Source of the DNA: Collinsella sp.
GTDB taxonomy: Bacteria; Actinomycetota; Coriobacteriia; Coriobacteriales; Coriobacteriaceae
Reading direction: 5' to 3'
Length of the DNA stretch: 64,000 bases
Assembly: GCA_019414205.1 (NCBI GenBank)
Contig: DXML01000022.1
Coordinates: 1-64,000, forward strand
Shown: in pieces, positions 8,152 through 15,980 of the stretch
How the letters are laid out: each line of letters opens with the position of its first letter
Position numbering within the stretch: position 1 is the stretch's first letter
Position numbers and translations under genes: made by a program
The notes under the pieces: model-generated
The model's database searches: none
Told to the model about the DNA's origin: nothing
The model's input: the letters and a program-made list of their open reading frames with translations, nothing else

Positions 8152-9588
8152 ATGAAGACTATCAAGCTTGCTCCCGGTGAGCGCCTCGTTACCAACCAGC
8201 TCAACCGTAAGGGCGTGCTGCCGCAAAACATCGTCGACGCCGCCCGCGATATTGTGGCCAACGTGCGTGCCAACGGCGATGCCGCAGTGCGCGACTATTG
8301 CCAGCGCTTTGACGGCGTTGGACTGCAGAGCTTCCGTCTACCGCAAGAGCAGATCGATGCCGCGCTCGAAGGCCTCGATCCGGCTTTTGTCGCGGCGCTC
8401 GAAAAGGCTGCACGCCAGATTTGCGAGTTCCACCAGCGCGAGGTCGAGCAGAGCTGGTTTACCACGCGCGCGGACGGCACGATGCTCGGCGTTAAGGTGA
8501 CCCCGCTCGCGGCGGCCGGCATCTACGTGCCGGGCGGTCGTGCGCAGTATCCTTCCACGGTGCTCATGAATGCCATTCCCGCCAAGGTTGCCGGCGTCAA
8601 GCGCGTGGTTATGGTGACTCCGCCGCAAAAGGATGGCCTGATCAGCCCCTACACGCTCGCCGCGGCAAAGCTCGGCGGCGTGGACGAAATCTATATGGTG
8701 GGCGGCGCCCAGGCCGTGGCCGCGCTGGCATACGGTACCGAGACCATTCCGCGCGTCGACAAAATCACCGGCCCGGGCAACGCCTTTGTCGCCGCTGCGA
8801 AACAGATTGTCTCGGGTGACGTGGGTATCGATATGGTCGCCGGTCCCTCCGAGGTCTGCGTGCTGGCCGATGCCACGGCCAAGCCCATGGTGGTCGCGGC
8901 AGACCTGATGGCTCAGGCCGAGCACGATCCGCTGGCAGCCTGCTATCTGGTGACTTGCGACGAGCAGTTTGCGCGCGAGGTCGAGACGGGTATCGACATT
9001 CTGGTGGCGCAGTCGCCGCGTGCCGAGATCACGCGCGCCTCGCTCGACAATGAGGGCACCATCGTGGTGGCCGCCGACATGGCTGCCGCTGTTGAGGCGG
9101 TGAATACCGTGGCGCCCGAGCACTTGGAGCTGCACTGCAAGGATGCGATGGGCTTGCTCGGCGGCATTCGCAACGCCGGCGCCATCTTTGTGGGCGCTTG
9201 GAGCTCCGAGCCGCTCGGCGATTATGTTGCCGGCCCCAACCACACACTGCCGACCGGCGGCACGGCCATGTTCTCCAACCCGCTTTCGGTCGAAGGGTTC
9301 GTTAAGCGCTCGAGCGTCATTTGCTATACACCCGAGGGCCTGCTCTCCGACGCTCCCGCCACACAGCGTCTGGCCGAGGCCGAGGGCCTGTGGGCGCACG
9401 CGCTATCCGCCGCTCTGCGTCGCCGTGTGCTGGAACAGGGCGAGGATGCCGTGAGTGCCGAGTCTCTGGCCGCGGCCGACCTGACCAAGGTCGCTTGGCC
9501 GGGCGACGCTGTGGCGACGGTCGCCGAGGGTGTGGACCTGGCGGCTGCAGGCTCGGATGGCGCTGGCGCGACCGGCGAGGAGGCCTAA
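8152..9588 (+). CDS. hisD: Histidinol dehydrogenase
   Basis: A 478-residue enzyme catalysing the last two oxidations, from L-histidinol to L-histidine with two NAD+. Recognisable motifs are GIYVPGGRAQYPSTVLMN (about 123-140), KITGPGNAFVAAAK, GPSEVCVLAD, AEHDPLAACYL and NHTLPTGGTAMFSNPLS, which include the conserved His and Glu/Asp residues of the active and zinc sites. The usual length is about 430; the extra 35-40 residues are an Ala/Gly-rich tail. The ATG follows AGGGGATATCG. The 105-base gap after the hisZ-hisG stop is the widest gap between genes in the operon. Confidence 0.97.
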   Translation: MKTIKLAPGERLVTNQLNRKGVLPQNIVDAARDIVANVRANGDAAVRDYCQRFDGVGLQSFRLPQEQIDAALEGLDPAFVAALEKAARQICEFHQREVEQSWFTTRADGTMLGVKVTPLAAAGIYVPGGRAQYPSTVLMNAIPAKVAGVKRVVMVTPPQKDGLISPYTLAAAKLGGVDEIYMVGGAQAVAALAYGTETIPRVDKITGPGNAFVAAAKQIVSGDVGIDMVAGPSEVCVLADATAKPMVVAADLMAQAEHDPLAACYLVTCDEQFAREVETGIDILVAQSPRAEITRASLDNEGTIVVAADMAAAVEAVNTVAPEHLELHCKDAMGLLGGIRNAGAIFVGAWSSEPLGDYVAGPNHTLPTGGTAMFSNPLSVEGFVKRSSVICYTPEGLLSDAPATQRLAEAEGLWAHALSAALRRRVLEQGEDAVSAESLAAADLTKVAWPGDAVATVAEGVDLAAAGSDGAGATGEEA

Positions 9589-9589
9589 C

Positions 9590-10705
9590 ATGGCCGAGCT
9601 GACGCCTCGCATGAAGGAGCTCGTCCAGCCCTACTTGGCCGGCATTGAGCCCTATGATCCCAACTTTACGCCCACGCGCATCAACCTTTCGGCCAACGAG
9701 AACACCTATCCCGTGCCGGCCGGCGTGCGCGAGGCAATCGATGCATCCCTGGCTGCCACGCCGCTCAACCGCTATCCCGACCCCATGTCCAACGACTTGC
9801 GCGATGAGCTTGCTGCCTGGCATGGCGTGGCGCGTGAGAATATTTGCGTGGGAAACGGCGGCGACGAGCTGCTCTATAACTACCTGCTGGCGTTTGGCGG
9901 CGCGGGGCGGACCCTGCTCAACTGCCCGCCGTGCTTTAGCGAGTATGCGTTCTTTGCGTCGCTTTGTCAGACTGAGGTGCGCGATGTGTGGCGCGACCCG
10001 GCGACCTTTGAGCTCGACCAGGCGGCGGTGCTTGCGGCGGCTCCCGAGTGCAATCTGGCGATAGTGACCTCGCCCAACAATCCCACGGGTGACGTGGCGC
10101 CGCTCGACTTTGTCGCGGCCCTGTGCGATGCGTGCCCCGGCATGGTCATGGCCGACGAGGCCTACGTTGAGTTTGCGGACGATTCGTTTGGCGCGGCTAC
10201 CACGGCGCAGGGGCTTATCGCCGAGCATCCCAACCTGGTGATTCTGCATACGCTGTCCAAGGCGTTCGGCGCCGCCGGCACGCGTCTGGGCTATGTGATC
10301 GCGGCGCCCGAGGCCATCGATGTGTTTGCGGCAATTCGCCAGATCTACTCGGTTAACGTGCTGAGCCAGGCGGCAGCACTTGCCTGCGTGCGTGCCCGTG
10401 ATGCCTATGCACCCGTGGTGGCGCAGGTCGCATCCGAGCGCGAGCGCAAGCTGTGCGCCCTGCGCGCGATGGCTGCCGAGGGCCTGCCCGTGGAGGTATG
10501 GCCGAGCGCGGCGAACTTTGTGCTCGTGCGCACGCCGCATGCCACGCGCGTGCGCGAGCGTCTGCGCGACGAGTATTCAATTTTGGTGCGCGACTTTAGC
10601 TACGCGCCGGGGCTCGCGGACTGCCTGCGCATTACCGTGGGTACCCCGCAAGAAAACGACGAGGTGCTGGCCGCGTTTGCCGCGCTGGTGAAGGAGGAGA
10701 TGTAG
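9590..10705 (+). CDS. hisC: Histidinol-phosphate aminotransferase
   Basis: A 371-residue class I/II PLP aminotransferase that converts imidazole-acetol phosphate to histidinol phosphate using glutamate. SANENTYPVP (about 34-43), TSPNNPTGDV, MADEAYVEF and HTLSKAFGAAGTRLGY with the Schiff-base lysine are present. It starts one base after the hisD stop, with GGCGAGGAGG inside the hisD end as ribosome site. An earlier in-frame start at 9530 would overlap hisD by about 60 bases and is less likely. Confidence 0.96.
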   Translation: MAELTPRMKELVQPYLAGIEPYDPNFTPTRINLSANENTYPVPAGVREAIDASLAATPLNRYPDPMSNDLRDELAAWHGVARENICVGNGGDELLYNYLLAFGGAGRTLLNCPPCFSEYAFFASLCQTEVRDVWRDPATFELDQAAVLAAAPECNLAIVTSPNNPTGDVAPLDFVAALCDACPGMVMADEAYVEFADDSFGAATTAQGLIAEHPNLVILHTLSKAFGAAGTRLGYVIAAPEAIDVFAAIRQIYSVNVLSQAAALACVRARDAYAPVVAQVASERERKLCALRAMAAEGLPVEVWPSAANFVLVRTPHATRVRERLRDEYSILVRDFSYAPGLADCLRITVGTPQENDEVLAAFAALVKEEM

Positions 10706-11293
10706 ATGGACCGCTATGCCGAGGTAACCCGCAAGACGGGCGAGACCGACATTGTCGTAAAGCTCGACCTGGACGGATCTGGCGTGTGCGATATCTCGAC
10801 CGGCGTGCCGTTTTTCGACCACATGCTCAACGCCTTTGGCCGCCATGGCCTGTTCGATTTGACGGTGCATGCGGTAGGCGACGTTGAGGTCGACGCGCAC
10901 CACACCGTCGAGGACGCGGGCATTGTGCTGGGCGAGGCGTTTTGCCACGCGCTGGGCGACAAGGCGGGTATTACGCGCTTTGCCGACGCGGCGATTGCCA
11001 TGGACGAGACGCTCGTGATGGCCGCCGTGGACATTTCGGGTCGCGGCCAGGCCTATTGCGAGCTGCCCGTGCCGACCGAGCGCGTGGGTAGCTTCGATAC
11101 TGAGCTAGCCGTCGAGTTCTTCTATGCCTTTGCGCGCGACGCCAAACTCACGCTGCACGTGCGCGAGCTGGCGGGCGGCAACTCGCATCACATTATCGAG
11201 GCCGCCTTTAAGGCCGTGGGCCGTACGATGCGTCACGCCTGCGAGCTCGATCCCCGCGTGCAGGGCATCCCCAGCACCAAGGGCTCGCTGTAA
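10706..11293 (+). CDS. hisB: Imidazoleglycerol-phosphate dehydratase (monofunctional)
   Basis: A 195-residue enzyme, the full size of a single-domain HisB without the phosphatase domain seen in enteric bacteria. The manganese-binding repeats are clear: HHTVEDAGIVLGEAF (about 68-82) and GGNSHHIIEAAFKA (about 157-170), with FFDHMLNAFGRHG near residue 35-47. It dehydrates imidazoleglycerol phosphate to imidazole-acetol phosphate. The ATG follows directly on the hisC stop. The missing phosphatase is supplied by the PHP protein at 14529-15440. Confidence 0.97.
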   Translation: MDRYAEVTRKTGETDIVVKLDLDGSGVCDISTGVPFFDHMLNAFGRHGLFDLTVHAVGDVEVDAHHTVEDAGIVLGEAFCHALGDKAGITRFADAAIAMDETLVMAAVDISGRGQAYCELPVPTERVGSFDTELAVEFFYAFARDAKLTLHVRELAGGNSHHIIEAAFKAVGRTMRHACELDPRVQGIPSTKGSL

Positions 11294-11306
11294 CCGTCAC
11301 AAGGGT

Positions 11307-11347
11307 AAAACCACCACGAAGATGCCTGTCCCCTTTGTGGTGGTTTT
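11307..11347 (+). terminator. Hairpin between hisB and hisH (internal terminator or attenuator)
   Basis: A 15-bp stem (AAAACCACCACGAAG at 11307-11321, CTTTGTGGTGGTTTT at 11333-11347, one G-T pair) ends in four T residues. It may reduce expression of the distal his genes. Confidence 0.65.
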
Positions 11348-11372
11348 GGATGATGAGAAGTGGAGGGGTCGC

Positions 11373-12071
11373 GTGGGCGAACCGAAGATCGTGGTGGTCG
11401 ACTACCACAAGGGTAACTTGTCGAGCGTCGTGCGCGGGCTTGCGCGCGCCGGTGCCGCCGCCTGCACGTCGGACGATCCGGAGCAGATCCGCAACGCGGA
11501 CGGCCTGGTCATCCCGGGCGTGGGCGCGTTCTATGACGCGATCGCCTTTATGCGTCAGAGCGGCGAGGCGGACGCGGTGCTCGATGCCGTTGCCGCCGGA
11601 ACTCCGCTGCTCGGCATCTGTCTGGGCCTTCAGCTATTTTTTGAGCGCGGCAACGAGGGCGTGCCTGCGGACGAGGGCGTGGTCGCCGACGGTAACGCCC
11701 CCGAGCAGACTGACGGCCCCTGGGTCGATGGCCTGGGCATCATGCGCGGCTCGTGCACGCGCCTGGAGTCGAGCCGCCTGAAGGTGCCGCACGTGGGCTG
11801 GGGCCAGGTGCACATGACGCCCACCGGTGCGGCCGACCCGCTGCTCGCCGGTTTTGCCGAGGGCGCCAACATGTACTTCACCCACAGCTACGCGGTGGCC
11901 GACGACGCTGATGCCGCCGATGTGCTGGCGCGCACGCACTATACGCGGAGCTTCCCGTGCATCGTGCGCCATGGCAACGTGTGGGGCTGCCAGTTCCATC
12001 CCGAGAAATCCTCCGCGCTGGGTCAGCGCATCCTTAAGAACTTCGTCAACATCGTCGAGGAGGCCGGCTGA
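11373..12071 (+). CDS. hisH: Imidazole glycerol phosphate synthase, glutaminase subunit
   Basis: A 232-residue class I glutamine amidotransferase. The oxyanion and nucleophile elbow is GICLGLQLFF, and the His/Glu of the triad are in CQFHPEKSS near the C-terminus. It feeds ammonia to HisF. The GTG at 11373 is chosen because GGAGGGG stands four bases upstream and the protein then begins GEPKIVVVDYHKGN, a normal HisH N-terminus; the frame stays open upstream through a hairpin, so longer starts are unlikely. It overlaps hisA by one base (TGATG). Confidence 0.95.
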   Translation: MGEPKIVVVDYHKGNLSSVVRGLARAGAAACTSDDPEQIRNADGLVIPGVGAFYDAIAFMRQSGEADAVLDAVAAGTPLLGICLGLQLFFERGNEGVPADEGVVADGNAPEQTDGPWVDGLGIMRGSCTRLESSRLKVPHVGWGQVHMTPTGAADPLLAGFAEGANMYFTHSYAVADDADAADVLARTHYTRSFPCIVRHGNVWGCQFHPEKSSALGQRILKNFVNIVEEAG

Positions 12072-12814
12072 TGATCCTGTTTCCCGCAATCGATCTGATC
12101 GGCGGCAAGGTTGTGCGCCTGGAGCGCGGCGACCGCAGCCGCTGCAAGATATATTCCGACGACCCCGTGGCCGTCGCCCGCTCGTTTGCCGAGCAGGGTG
12201 CGAGCTGGGTGCACGTCGTCGACCTGTCCGCTGCCTTTGGCGAGGACGAGGACACGTGCGCTGCCAACTCGGCGGCGATTAAGGCCATCTGCGGCGTCGA
12301 CGGTCTGTCCGTGGACGTGGGCGGCGGCGTTCGCTCGCTCGCACGCATCGACGAGCTGGCCGGCTATGGTGCTCGTCGTATTGCGCTGGGCACCGTGCTG
12401 GTGACCGAGCCGGGCTTTGCCGAGGTGGCGGCCCAAGGCTTTGGCGAGCTGCTGGTCGCCGATATTGCCGCGCGCGACGGCCAGGTTAAGGTGAATGGCT
12501 GGCGCGACGGCGCGGGCGTGGCGCTCGACGATGCCGTGGCGCAGCTTTCCGAGCTGGGCTTTAAGCATCTGGTGTATACCGATATCGCGCGTGATGGCAT
12601 GCAGACAGGCATCGATGTGGCGACGTATCGCCATGTGGCCGAGGTCGCGGGCTTTCCCGTCGTGGCTTCGGGCGGTATATCGACGCTCGATGACATCCGC
12701 GCGCTGGCCGCGGTGGGTGAGGGCGCGATTGAAGGCGCTATTACCGGCCGTGCACTCTACGAGGGCAACTTTACGCTGGCCCAGGCGCTGGTCGCCGCCC
12801 GAGGGGAGGAGTAG
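12071..12814 (+). CDS. hisA: ProFAR isomerase
   Basis: A 247-residue TIM barrel. FPAIDLIGGKVVRLERGD at the N-terminus carries the catalytic Asp, and YTDIARDGMQTG (about 175-186) the second Asp with the phosphate loop. It isomerises ProFAR to PRFAR in histidine synthesis. Some actinobacterial HisA (PriA) also serve tryptophan synthesis; this cannot be decided here. The start overlaps the hisH stop, so translation is coupled. Confidence 0.96.
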   Translation: MILFPAIDLIGGKVVRLERGDRSRCKIYSDDPVAVARSFAEQGASWVHVVDLSAAFGEDEDTCAANSAAIKAICGVDGLSVDVGGGVRSLARIDELAGYGARRIALGTVLVTEPGFAEVAAQGFGELLVADIAARDGQVKVNGWRDGAGVALDDAVAQLSELGFKHLVYTDIARDGMQTGIDVATYRHVAEVAGFPVVASGGISTLDDIRALAAVGEGAIEGAITGRALYEGNFTLAQALVAARGEE

Positions 12815-12817
12815 CCC

Positions 12818-13600
12818 ATGCTTACCAAACGCGTAATTCCCTGCCTAGACGTCAAGGACGGCCGTGTGGTCAAGGGCGTCAACTTTGTGAGTCTGCGCGA
12901 TGCGGGCGATCCGGTGGAGCTGGCACGTGCCTACGACCGCGAGGGTGCGGACGAGGTTGTTTTCCTGGACATTACCGCCACGAGTGACAACCGCGCGACG
13001 ACTATCGAGATGGCGGCGCACGCGGCCGAGGAGCTCGCCATTCCCTATACCGTTGGCGGCGGCTTTCGCGACCTGCCGGGCATGCGCACCATGGTTGCAG
13101 CCGGTGCCGACAAGGTGTCGCTCAACTCGGCGGCCGTACGCGACCCGTCGCTGATTAGCCAGGCTGCCGCGGCGTTTGGCAGCCAGGCCGTGGTCGTGGC
13201 GATTGATGCCAAGCGCGTGGGGCTGCCCGGGGAGCCGGGCGCCGATAAGTGGGAGGTCTTTACGGCGGGCGGCCGCAACGCTACGGGTATCGACGCGGTG
13301 GCGTGGGCCGAGGAGGCGGTTCGTCGTGGCGCCGGCGAAATCCTACTGACCAGCATGGATCGCGACGGCACCAAGGCCGGCTTCGATTTGGCGCTCACCC
13401 GCGCCGTGGCGCGCGCGGTACCAATCCCCGTCATCGCGAGCGGCGGCGTGGGCACGCTCGAGCATTTTGCCGAGGGTGTGATCGAGGGCGAGGCCGATGC
13501 TGTGCTGGCGGCGAGCGTCTTTCACTTTGGAACCTTCAGCATTCGCGAAGTCAAAGAGTATATGGCCTCTCAAGGTATTCCTGTGAGATTGGATTTTTAG
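12818..13600 (+). CDS. hisF: Imidazole glycerol phosphate synthase, cyclase subunit
   Basis: A 260-residue TIM barrel partner of HisH. It starts with RVIPCLDVKDGRVVKGVNF, which has the catalytic Asp11-type residue, and contains LTSMDRDGTKAGFD with the second catalytic Asp. It forms imidazoleglycerol phosphate and AICAR; AICAR returns to purine synthesis through PurH, encoded at 38292. The start lies three bases after hisA with GGGGAGGAG as ribosome site. Confidence 0.97.
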   Translation: MLTKRVIPCLDVKDGRVVKGVNFVSLRDAGDPVELARAYDREGADEVVFLDITATSDNRATTIEMAAHAAEELAIPYTVGGGFRDLPGMRTMVAAGADKVSLNSAAVRDPSLISQAAAAFGSQAVVVAIDAKRVGLPGEPGADKWEVFTAGGRNATGIDAVAWAEEAVRRGAGEILLTSMDRDGTKAGFDLALTRAVARAVPIPVIASGGVGTLEHFAEGVIEGEADAVLAASVFHFGTFSIREVKEYMASQGIPVRLDF

Positions 13601-13942
13601 ATGGAGCAAGTGACAACCGCGGCAAAGCTTACATATGACGCCCGCGGGCTGATTCCTTGTGTGGTTCAGCAATATGACACCGGCGAGGTGCTTATGGTTG
13701 CTTGGATGAACGAGGAGTCGGTGGGACTGACGCTCAAGACCGGCACCACGTGGTTTTGGAGCCGCAGCCGCCAGGAGCTCTGGAACAAGGGCGCGACGAG
13801 CGGCAACATGCAGGAGGTCCGCGAGCTCTGGGCCGACTGCGATAGCGATACACTGCTGGTCAAGGTCGACTCGCCGGGTCCTGCCTGCCATACCGGCAAC
13901 CGTACCTGCTTCTTTAAGCACGTAAAGGGGGAAACACGATGA
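13601..13942 (+). CDS. hisI: Phosphoribosyl-AMP cyclohydrolase
   Basis: A 113-residue single-domain HisI. MVAWMNEESVGLTLKTG, WSRSRQELWNKG and WADCDSDTLLV precede PACHTGNRTCFF, whose cysteines bind zinc. It opens the purine ring of PR-AMP. The ATG follows the hisF stop directly. HisE is encoded separately two genes later, so the common HisIE fusion is absent. Confidence 0.95.
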   Translation: MEQVTTAAKLTYDARGLIPCVVQQYDTGEVLMVAWMNEESVGLTLKTGTTWFWSRSRQELWNKGATSGNMQEVRELWADCDSDTLLVKVDSPGPACHTGNRTCFFKHVKGETR

Positions 13943-14166
13943 AGGTCGTGACGCCGTTCGAAGTCGCTGACTGCAACGCCGAGCTCCTCCGCGTGGGCGT
14001 GCCGTGCCGCGTGCACCTGACCGATGCCTGCGGGGCGCAGTCGCTTTGGCTCGAGGCCGAGAAGGAAAGGCTCGATGAGGCCCATGCCGTTATCGTCGAG
14101 TTCTTTGAGAAAAAGGGCGCAAAGCCTCGGTTCGATGAGACCGGTACCTACTTTACGCTGCAGTAA
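13939..14166 (+). CDS. Small protein in the his operon, RDAC-family-like
   Basis: A 75-residue soluble protein. It starts inside the hisI stop (ATGA overlap) and lies 15 bases before hisE, so it is expressed with the histidine genes. The stretch VHLTDACGAQSLWLE (about 29-43) resembles the K/R-DACG-x-QS motif I recall for the uncharacterised RDAC family of small clostridial proteins. The ending KKGAKPRFDETGTYFTL resembles the same group. No function is known to me; an accessory or regulatory role in histidine synthesis is only a guess from position. Confidence 0.75.
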   Translation: MKVVTPFEVADCNAELLRVGVPCRVHLTDACGAQSLWLEAEKERLDEAHAVIVEFFEKKGAKPRFDETGTYFTLQ

Positions 14167-14181
14167 CGAGAGGAAATAACC

Positions 14182-14499
14182 ATGGGAGTCAGAACAGCTA
14201 ACGTGCAGCCGGGAAACATCGGCGAGACGCTGACGGGACTGGCCGAGGTGATTCACGGTCGTCGCGACGCGTCGCCGGAGGAGAGCTATACCGCCCGCCT
14301 GCTGACCGATGTCGAGGACGAGCTGCTCAAGAAGCTTGCCGAGGAGGCGAGCGAGGTGATCATGGCCTGCAAGGATAACGATCACGATCACATCCGCTAC
14401 GAGGCCGGCGACCTGATCTACCACTTGCTCGTGACGCTCGAGCGCTACGGCATCACCCTCGACGAACTGGCCGGCGAGCTCAACGCCCGCCGCCACTAG
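14182..14499 (+). CDS. hisE: Phosphoribosyl-ATP pyrophosphatase
   Basis: A 105-residue all-alpha pyrophosphohydrolase of the MazG-like superfamily. KKLAEEASEVIMACKDND (about 52-69) and the Glu/Asp set in YEAGDLIYHLLVTLE bind the magnesium ions. It hydrolyses PR-ATP to PR-AMP, the step before HisI. The ribosome site is GAGGAAATA. It is the last gene of the operon. Confidence 0.94.
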   Translation: MGVRTANVQPGNIGETLTGLAEVIHGRRDASPEESYTARLLTDVEDELLKKLAEEASEVIMACKDNDHDHIRYEAGDLIYHLLVTLERYGITLDELAGELNARRH

Positions 14500-14527
14500 T
14501 CGTTTAAGAACGTCCCTAACGGCTAGT
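14495..14527. repeat. Dispersed hairpin repeat, copy A (his operon end)
   Basis: A 10-bp arm ACTAGTCGTT, a core TAAGAACGTCCCT and the complementary arm AACGGCTAGT form a hairpin that starts inside the hisE stop. The core recurs elsewhere in the window (25.4, 34.9, 37.3 and 58.0 kb). It lies between convergent genes and may act as a terminator for both. Confidence 0.65.
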
Positions 14528-14528
14528 C

Positions 14529-15440
14529 TTAGGCGAGGGGCGTGGATTCCCATTCGCCGGTGGGGTGGGGGATATCGAAGGTTCGGTAGCCGCAGTCGTA
14601 GGCGTGGGTCTGGGCCTCGCGGATATTCCAGCAGATGTCGCAGGCGCGGTGTGCGTCCGAGCCAAAAGTAATCGGCACCTCGGCGTGGGCGAAGCAACGC
14701 AAAAGCCCCGTCGAGGGGTAATAGTCGTCGAGGCCCTTGCGCGGCGCGGCGGTCGAGACCTCGACACGGCGATCAGTGTCGTGAGCGCACTCGGCCATCT
14801 GCCCCCAAAACGGAGCGGGGTCAAAGTCGGGCGCAAAGCCTTCCTTCGAAAAGCGCATGACCAGGTCGGGGTGGGCCATCACGTCAAAGCTGAGTGAGCT
14901 TTCGCAGGCGCGGCACCAGTCGTCGACATAGCGCTCCCACACGCCGTGTACCCCCAGGTTTTCCCAAACATGCAGGTTGGTATCGTCGTCGATCCAGCCG
15001 CAGAGCGAATCGGGTGCATCGGGGCGAGCGACGTCCTTCGTTCCCGCCGTGCCCGCAGCGCCGGCCGCAATATCGCCCGGGTTACCAATCCAGTGCACGC
15101 TGCCCAGACGTACGACGGCGCCCTGGGACCAGCGCTCTACCAAGGGCTCGCAGCCTTCGTACCAATCGCATTCAAAACCGTAGATAAAGGTGAGCTCCGG
15201 CGCAATCTGCGCGGCGAGTTTGCGGGCGTCCTCAAAGGCCAGGCGATGTGCCGGCAAGTCGCCCTCGAAGACCTGCACCTCGCAGTTGGCGTCCATGCTG
15301 GCGGGCAGGGTGAGGTGGTCAGTCGAGACCATGACGCGGCAGCCTGCCGCAGCAGCGGCACGGACGTTGTCCTCAAACGAGGCATGGCCATCCGAAAACG
15401 AAGTATGGGTGTGGCAATCGACCAGCGGGCAGGCGGGCAT
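14529..15440 (-). CDS. PHP-domain phosphatase, probable histidinol-phosphatase
   Basis: A 303-residue PHP-superfamily metal hydrolase. Metal ligands are in DCHTHTSFSDGH (about 8-19), STDH (about 39-42), FECDW, SVHW, AHPDL and FGSDAHRA. This is the HisK/HisJ-type histidinol-phosphate phosphatase arrangement. It is the only candidate in the window for the step between HisC and HisD, as HisB lacks a phosphatase domain. It faces the his operon and converges on hisE. The start has AAAGGAG upstream. Assignment to this step is family knowledge plus context. Confidence 0.8.
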   Translation of the reverse strand: MPACPLVDCHTHTSFSDGHASFEDNVRAAAAAGCRVMVSTDHLTLPASMDANCEVQVFEGDLPAHRLAFEDARKLAAQIAPELTFIYGFECDWYEGCEPLVERWSQGAVVRLGSVHWIGNPGDIAAGAAGTAGTKDVARPDAPDSLCGWIDDDTNLHVWENLGVHGVWERYVDDWCRACESSLSFDVMAHPDLVMRFSKEGFAPDFDPAPFWGQMAECAHDTDRRVEVSTAAPRKGLDDYYPSTGLLRCFAHAEVPITFGSDAHRACDICWNIREAQTHAYDCGYRTFDIPHPTGEWESTPLA

Positions 15441-15484
15441 GGCGACTCCTTTGCGTTTGGTGAATCCGCTCCATTGTAACGGCG

Positions 15485-15517
15485 CGGCCCCCGATGCGAC
15501 GAGCGCACCGGGGGCCG
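15485..15517 (-). terminator. Hairpin after the ABC/YgbA operon
   Basis: A 9-bp stem CGGCCCCCG / CGGGGGCCG lies 44 bases past the ygbA-like stop on the minus strand. No strong T run follows, so function as a terminator is moderate. Confidence 0.5.
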
Positions 15518-15560
15518 AAATCGACGGGAAAGGACAGGCGGCGCGTGCCGGCGCCGGCGA

Positions 15561-15980
15561 CTACTTGCTTCGTGCCGCCACGCGTTTGGCCTGCACCGTT
15601 ACCATCGCGTGCCGCACGGCGGTGATGGGGCGATAGCGGATCATACGTGGTCCCGACCAGCGCATGACCTTGCGGATCTTCTCGCGCATGGCGGACCGGT
15701 AACAATGCGAAGGACAGGCCGAGCAAAATGTCTTGGTGCCCATGTGGGGGCAGTGCCCAATGCGCGCGACGGCGTATTTCTGCAGCTCGGCGCATTCGGG
15801 GCAGAGCGTAATGGTTCGGAGTCCGAGCTTCACGCGCACGGGCCCATCGTCGCCAGCCTGCTCGACCGCATGCCCACCGCCATGATGTCCACGACACCAC
15901 AGCGCGATCATCTGCGACACCATTTGGGTCTCGCGCTCACGTTTGCGTGCCAGCTCCGGTGTGTCGACCTGGCGCGCCAT
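15561..15980 (-). CDS. YgbA-family protein (nitrous-oxide-stimulated promoter family)
   Basis: A 139-residue protein with a cysteine cluster LCPECAELQKYAVARIGHC (about 71-89) followed by TFCSACPSHCYR and SGPRMIRYRPITAVRH. This pattern matches E. coli YgbA, a member of the NO-responsive NsrR regulon needed for recovery from nitrosative stress. The cysteines may hold a metal or an iron-sulfur cluster. The ATG overlaps the stop of the ABC exporter gene (TAATG), so translation is coupled. Frames open further upstream belong to the overlapping ABC gene. Confidence 0.85.
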   Translation of the reverse strand: MARQVDTPELARKRERETQMVSQMIALWCRGHHGGGHAVEQAGDDGPVRVKLGLRTITLCPECAELQKYAVARIGHCPHMGTKTFCSACPSHCYRSAMREKIRKVMRWSGPRMIRYRPITAVRHAMVTVQAKRVAARSK

